The notes under the pieces are model-generated. The model had not been told where the DNA came from. It saw only the letters and a list, made by a program, of their open reading frames with translations, and did no database searches. Made by a program: the position numbers and the translations under genes. A stretch of 64,000 nucleotides of DNA from Millionella massiliensis (lineage in GTDB: Bacteria; Bacteroidota; Bacteroidia; Bacteroidales; Rikenellaceae). Shown here piece after piece: positions 59,977-64,000 of the stretch (the stretch's first letter is position 1; each line of letters starts with the position of its first letter). The stretch lies in contig NZ_FNWD01000002.1 of the NCBI RefSeq assembly GCF_900104655.1, forward strand, positions 2,712,246 through 2,776,245. Direction: 5' to 3'.

Positions 59977-60909
59977 TTATCGTACCGTTTCGACCGGGGT
60001 GTAGGTGATGGTCTCGCCGAACGACTCGTTTCGGATGGCCTTCATCAACCGGTCGATCCCGCCTGTCACCATGGCTTCGAAATCCTGCCGGATGGCGGCG
60101 CAATGGGGACGGGTCTGTACAAACGAGATGATCTCGTCGGAGGTGTCGAAAAAGACGGCGGCTGCGGCGGCTCCTTCGTTGTCGGTCGTCGGGCGGCAGA
60201 GGCTATCGAGGCGTTCGATCGAGCCGGGACCGTTGACCACGGTGCTGCTGGAGAGAAATACGACGCCATTCACGGGCAGCGTCGCGTTCTCGGTCAGGAA
60301 ATCGGTCACCTGTGTCGCGCCGGTCGAGACGACGTCGCCGGACCACACGAGGGCTGCGGTGTCGGGAATTACGGTGAGAAAATTCTTCAGCCGTGCCTGC
60401 ATGGCGGTATCGCCGGCAACGCCTCCAAACAGACCGATTCCGGTGGCGGGGCGTCCGGCTTCGTCACAGAGCGACTGGAGGGTCGTGGCGGCCAGCGTAC
60501 CGGCCGCTTCGTTGTCGGACCCGATATAGAAGCTGCGGCTGCTTTCGGGACAGTCGGAGTCGAAGGTCCCCACCTTGACGCCGGCCTGAACGGCCTTGTC
60601 GATGGCAGCACGAACGCCGTCGGCATCGATACAGCTGATGAGAATTCCGTCGACCCCGGCGCTTACCAGCTTCTCGATCAGCTCGATCTGCGATTCGGCA
60701 GTGGGGTTGCGCGATACGTCCCAGCGCACCTGGATGTCGTAGGTGTCGCTGGCGGCCAGCGCGACGGCTTTGGCTGCGGCGACCGAGGCGTCGTCCACTT
60801 TGGGGACTACGGCGATGGTCGTCTTCTCTTTCGTCCCCTGGAGGCAGGAGACGTTGCCGAGCAGGCATCCTGCCGCAAACAGGCCGACGGTTAGGGCACG
60901 GAATCTCAT
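59977..60909 (-). CDS. RbsB-like substrate-binding lipoprotein (periplasmic-binding protein type 1)
   Basis: 310 residues. The N-terminus MRFRALTVGLFAAGCLLG could be lipidated at Cys15 or at Cys22 (LLGNVSC); the second fits better. TIAVVPKVDDASVAAAKAVA, QIELIEKLVSAGVDGILISC, AIDKAVQAGVKVGTFDSDCP, SFYIGSDNEAAGTLAATTLQ and NGVVFLSSSTVV follow the Peripla_BP_4 pattern of ribose/galactose binders. No ABC transporter genes accompany it, so it may act as a sensor or sugar scavenger. It starts 17 bp after the alaS stop and may be its operon partner. Confidence 0.85.
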   Translation of the reverse strand: MRFRALTVGLFAAGCLLGNVSCLQGTKEKTTIAVVPKVDDASVAAAKAVALAASDTYDIQVRWDVSRNPTAESQIELIEKLVSAGVDGILISCIDADGVRAAIDKAVQAGVKVGTFDSDCPESSRSFYIGSDNEAAGTLAATTLQSLCDEAGRPATGIGLFGGVAGDTAMQARLKNFLTVIPDTAALVWSGDVVSTGATQVTDFLTENATLPVNGVVFLSSSTVVNGPGSIERLDSLCRPTTDNEGAAAAAVFFDTSDEIISFVQTRPHCAAIRQDFEAMVTGGIDRLMKAIRNESFGETITYTPVETVR

Positions 60910-60926
60910 GACGGTATCTCTCTCTT

Positions 60927-63554
60927 CTATGCTTGCAGTTTGGTGCGGATGATCTCCTGAGCGGCAGCCATGGCGGCTTCGAGACCCTGGCTGTTTTTAC
61001 CTCCGGCCGTTGCGTAGTGGGGTTGTCCGCCCCCGCCGCCCTGGATCTGTTTGGCGGCTTCGCGGACGATGGCACCGGCGTTGAGTCCCTGGGCCACGGC
61101 CGAGTCGCTGAGGGCTACGGTCAGGGTCGGTTTGCCGCCGAAGTTGCTGCCGAATACCACGGCCACGTTTTCGATGCGGTTACGCAACTCGAAGGCGATG
61201 TTTTTGACCGATTCGGGTACGATGTCGAGCTGGCGCGAAATCAGACGGAAGTCGCCGACCTGTTCGCCGAAGTCCATCAGTTTTTCGATCATGAAGCTGT
61301 CGCGGGCCTGGCGAACCTGTACCATCTGTTTGGCCATTTCGGCGTTTTCGTCGGCGAGCTTCTTGATGGCCGTTACGACCTGGTTGGTGCGCAGGGCGGC
61401 CATCATCTCTTTGATGATGTCGTCCTGTTGTTCACTGTACTCTTCGGCGGTGCGGCCGGTGATGGCTTCGATGCGTCGGATGCCGGCTGCGCTCGACTCT
61501 TCGGCCACGATACGGAACTGGCCGATGTTGCCGGTGGCGGGAACGTGCAGACCCCCGCAGAGCTCAACCGACTGGCCGTATTTGACTACGCGCACGGTGT
61601 CGCCGTATTTTTCACCGAAGAGCATCATGGCGCCCATCTCTTTGGCCTGATCCATGGTGCAGTGGCGGTTCTCTTCGAGCGGGAAGTTGGCGCGGATGGC
61701 GGCGTTGACTTTGCGTTCGACCTGTCGGAGTTCTTCGTTGGTGAGCTTCTGGAAGTGCGAGAAGTCGAAACGAAGGTAGTCGGGGGTTACGAGCGAACCT
61801 TTCTGTTCGACGTGGGTGCCGAGCACTTCGCGCAGCGCCTGGTGCATCAGGTGGGTGGCGGTGTGGTTGGCTGCCGAGGCCATGCGGCGTTCGGCGTTCA
61901 CGACGGCTTCGAAGGGTGCCTTCACGTCGGCCGGCAGCGAGGGGGCGATGTGGACGGTCAGGTTGTTCTCCTTCTGGGTGTCGGTAATGAGGGTCTTCTC
62001 GCCGTCCGGAGCGATCAGGTAGCCGGTGTCGCCGACCTGGCCCCCCATGTTGCCGTAGAAGGGAGTGTGGTCGAGCACGATCTGGTAGTGGGTCTTGCCT
62101 TTGCTGGTGACGCGGCGATAGCGGGCGATGTGGACGTCGGGGCAGGAGGTGTGGTCGTAGCCGACGAATTCGGACTGTTCGACGGGCAGCACTTCAACCC
62201 AGTCGTCGGTTTCGACGGCCGAGGCGTTGCGCGAACGGTTCTTCTGGGCTTCGAGCTCTTTTTCGAAGCCGGGGATGTCGACCGTCACGCCCTGTTCCGA
62301 GGCGATCAACTGGGTCAGGTCGATCGGGAAGCCGAACGTGTCGTAGAGGGTGAAGGCGTCGCTGCCGCTGATGACTTTACGATCGGCCGGGAGTTTCTTG
62401 ATGATGCTGTCGAGCAGGTTGATCCCGGTGGCGAGGGTGCGCAGGAACGAACCTTCCTCTTCGGCGATCACCTTCTCGATGAGTTGCTGCTGGGCTTTGA
62501 TCTCGGGGAACTGGCCGCCCATCTGTTCGACCAGGGTGGGAACCAGCTGGCAGATGAAGGGTTCGGTGAAACCGAGGTAGGTGTAGCCGTAGCGTACGGC
62601 ACGGCGCAGGATGCGGCGGATGACGTAGCCGGCTTTAACATTGCTGGGCAGCTGGCCGTCGGCAATGGAGAAGGCGATGGCACGCAGGTGGTCGGCAATC
62701 ACGCGCATGGCGATGTCCTTTTTGGGGTCACTGCCGTAGGCTACGGAGGCCATGCCTGCGATTTTCTGGAGCAGGGGCTGGAAGACGTCGGTGTCGTAGT
62801 TCGACTGTTTGCCCTGGATCACCATGCAGAGGCGTTCGAAGCCCATGCCGGTGTCGACGTGTTTGGCGGGCAGCGGTTCGAGCGATCCGTTGGCCTTGCG
62901 GTTGAACTGCATGAAGACCAGGTTCCAGATCTCGATCACCTGCGGATGATCTTTGTTGACCAGTTCGGCCCCGTCGATGCGGGCGCGTTCGTCGTCGCTG
63001 CGCAGGTCGAAGTGGATCTCGGAGCAGGGGCCGCAGGGACCGGTGTCGCCCATCTCCCAGAAGTTGTCGTGTTTGTTGCCTTTGAGGATGTGCGAGGCGG
63101 GCAGGCGTTCGGCCCAGAAGTCATAGGCTTCGCTGTCGAAGGGCACTCCTTCTTCCGGCGAGCCTTCGAAGACGGTGGCGTACAGACGGTCGGTGGGGAG
63201 TTTGTAGCGTTCGGTGAGCAGTTCCCAGGCCCAGGCGATGGCCTCTTTCTTGAAGTAGTCGCCGAAGCTCCAGTTGCCGAGCATCTCGAACATGGTGTGG
63301 TGGTAGGTGTCGTGGCCCACCTCTTCCAGGTCGTTGTGTTTGCCGCTCACGCGGAGGCATTTCTGGGTGTCGGCCGCGCGGTGCCATTTGGCGGGCTGGT
63401 TGCCCAGGAAGATGTCCTTGAACTGGTTCATCCCGGCGTTGGTGAACATCAGCGTGGGGTCGTTCTTGACCACCATCGGGGCCGACGGAACGATCTGGTG
63501 TTGCTTCTCGTGGAAAAAGTCGAGGAAGACTTGACGGATTTCGTTGGAGTTCAT
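60927..63554 (-). CDS. alaS: Alanyl-tRNA synthetase
   Basis: 875 residues, full length. Class II motif 1 region: [20 protein letters not shown] and [20 protein letters not shown]; then [20 protein letters not shown] and [33 protein letters not shown]; editing domain [20 protein letters not shown] with [21 protein letters not shown]-terminal C-Ala with [14 protein letters not shown]. It charges tRNA-Ala and edits mischarged Ser and Gly. It is divergent from the gene at the right edge. Confidence 0.97.
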   Translation of the reverse strand: MNSNEIRQVFLDFFHEKQHQIVPSAPMVVKNDPTLMFTNAGMNQFKDIFLGNQPAKWHRAADTQKCLRVSGKHNDLEEVGHDTYHHTMFEMLGNWSFGDYFKKEAIAWAWELLTERYKLPTDRLYATVFEGSPEEGVPFDSEAYDFWAERLPASHILKGNKHDNFWEMGDTGPCGPCSEIHFDLRSDDERARIDGAELVNKDHPQVIEIWNLVFMQFNRKANGSLEPLPAKHVDTGMGFERLCMVIQGKQSNYDTDVFQPLLQKIAGMASVAYGSDPKKDIAMRVIADHLRAIAFSIADGQLPSNVKAGYVIRRILRRAVRYGYTYLGFTEPFICQLVPTLVEQMGGQFPEIKAQQQLIEKVIAEEEGSFLRTLATGINLLDSIIKKLPADRKVISGSDAFTLYDTFGFPIDLTQLIASEQGVTVDIPGFEKELEAQKNRSRNASAVETDDWVEVLPVEQSEFVGYDHTSCPDVHIARYRRVTSKGKTHYQIVLDHTPFYGNMGGQVGDTGYLIAPDGEKTLITDTQKENNLTVHIAPSLPADVKAPFEAVVNAERRMASAANHTATHLMHQALREVLGTHVEQKGSLVTPDYLRFDFSHFQKLTNEELRQVERKVNAAIRANFPLEENRHCTMDQAKEMGAMMLFGEKYGDTVRVVKYGQSVELCGGLHVPATGNIGQFRIVAEESSAAGIRRIEAITGRTAEEYSEQQDDIIKEMMAALRTNQVVTAIKKLADENAEMAKQMVQVRQARDSFMIEKLMDFGEQVGDFRLISRQLDIVPESVKNIAFELRNRIENVAVVFGSNFGGKPTLTVALSDSAVAQGLNAGAIVREAAKQIQGGGGGQPHYATAGGKNSQGLEAAMAAAQEIIRTKLQA

Positions 63555-63596
63555 ATATCTTTTTTTCGCTTTTGTCCGTTAATAGAGGTGAAGTTG

Positions 63597-63604
63597 CAAA
63601 ATTA
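63597..63604 (-). promoter_or_regulatory. -7 box for alaS
   Basis: TAATTTTG on the minus strand fits TAnnTTTG, 43 bp before the alaS ATG; no clear -33. Confidence 0.5.
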
Positions 63605-63845
63605 CGATATTTTTCGATTCCGCAGGAGTTCTCGGCGCGATTTGTCGACGGGACGGGTGCCGCTCGGAAACCGGCGGTCGATGATTCTGTGCCGGAGCGA
63701 CTCTCTCGGGGAGTCCTGTACCCGTTGCGAACGGCATGCGGAGTGGTTGCCGTCGGCCGATGCAAGAGAAGAGCGGACGAGTTGCCCTCCTGTGTGATCC
63801 GGGTGGCTTTCGGAACCGGAATCGGAGAGTTTCGCTAAAAATTGT

Positions 63846-63853
63846 TATTTTTG
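63846..63853 (+). promoter_or_regulatory. -7 box for the right-edge gene
   Basis: TATTTTTG fits TAnnTTTG, 29 bp before the ATG at 63882. Confidence 0.5.
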
Positions 63854-63881
63854 CCTGATTGAAATCCCTGTACCGAGGCGA

Positions 63882-64000
63882 ATGGATTCACCGCAGTCGT
63901 CATATTATACGCTCTACCACTTCTTCCGCGAGCGGTTCGTGTTGCCCCTGCGGCAATGGCTGTTCCGTTTTGTCCGGATGGTGCTGGTGGTATTCATCGC
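63882..64000 (+). CDS. N-terminus of a membrane protein, probably an M23 endopeptidase (cut by window edge)
   Basis: 39 codons from the ATG at 63882: MDSPQSSYYTLYHFFRERFV, then a basic patch and a hydrophobic run (RMVLVVFI) that looks like the start of a membrane anchor. In Bacteroidota the gene divergent from alaS is commonly an M23 murein endopeptidase with such an N-terminal anchor; this identity rests on context only. Confidence 0.5.
   Translation, partial: MDSPQSSYYTLYHFFRERFVLPLRQWLFRFVRMVLVVFI

Noticed and set aside
60933-63797. A 954-codon open frame on the plus strand over alaS
   Set aside because: Antisense to an unmistakable full-length alaS; Val/Gly/Asp-rich translation typical of shadows in GC-rich DNA.

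Overview
The window looks like a chromosomal piece of a Bacteroidota gut commensal, most likely Rikenellaceae (Alistipes-like). The reasons are the high GC, several promoters of the TTTG / TAnnTTTG type with weak Shine-Dalgarno sites, many secreted glycosidases and lipoproteins, a NVEALA-type peptide, an OstA-like/parvulin block and alaS divergent from a probable envelope peptidase gene. The genus is inferred from style, not from a search.

Layout. (1) 1-12.8 kb is a glycan-degradation block: a 5'-truncated GH95-type fucosidase, a DUF5054/GH38-like mannosidase relative, a clan GH-D (GH36-like) galactosidase relative, a GH116 beta-glucosidase followed at 6 bp by a small RbsD/FucU-like lipoprotein, and a 729-residue lipoprotein that looks like an unassigned glycosidase. 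No SusC/SusD pair is visible. (2) 13.0-15.3 kb is AT-rich and decayed: one frameshifted ORF, two small secreted proteins and gene remnants. (3) 15.3-33.2 kb holds two incomplete copies of a MacAB-TolC-like ABC efflux operon, one at 15.3-18.8 kb (adaptor, TolC, ATPase) and one at 27.4-33.2 kb (two permease pairs around a nearly identical ATPase). A direct repeat of about 126 bp links them: each copy keeps a short stump of what it lost. Between them lie decayed genes (a TPR remnant and a GIN-domain adhesin with a one-base frameshift) and a compact cassette. That cassette has a Cys-rich NVEALA-like peptide, a 6-bladed propeller lipoprotein, a thioredoxin-fold lipoprotein, and a divergent signal peptidase I / O-antigen-ligase-like TPR pair. 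(4) 33.6-37.4 kb has a secreted GH3 glucosidase with PA14 insert, a gene-poor stretch and a CAU-anticodon tRNA with a consensus promoter. (5) 37.5-43.3 kb is an envelope-biogenesis run: two parvulin-type foldases, an OstA-like protein and an M28 peptidase. (6) 43.3-48.5 kb is a tightly overlapped biotin operon, comB-DUF2007-bioF-bioG-bioC-bioD-CPBP protease; bioA and bioB are not in the window. (7) 48.7-54.7 kb carries argF, a LysM lytic transglycosylase, a DUF5683 protein and parBA. (8) 55.7-64 kb carries a diacylglycerol-kinase-like protein, a metallophosphoesterase, a beta-lactamase-fold serine hydrolase, an RbsB-like sugar-binding lipoprotein, alaS and the start of a divergent gene.

The most interesting parts are the NVEALA/propeller/thioredoxin/signal-peptidase/ligase cassette, the reciprocally pruned efflux locus with its direct repeats, the GH116-mutarotase pairing with a palindromic operator at its promoter, and the unassigned glycosidase-like lipoprotein. 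All family calls come from reading the translated sequences; no database search was run.
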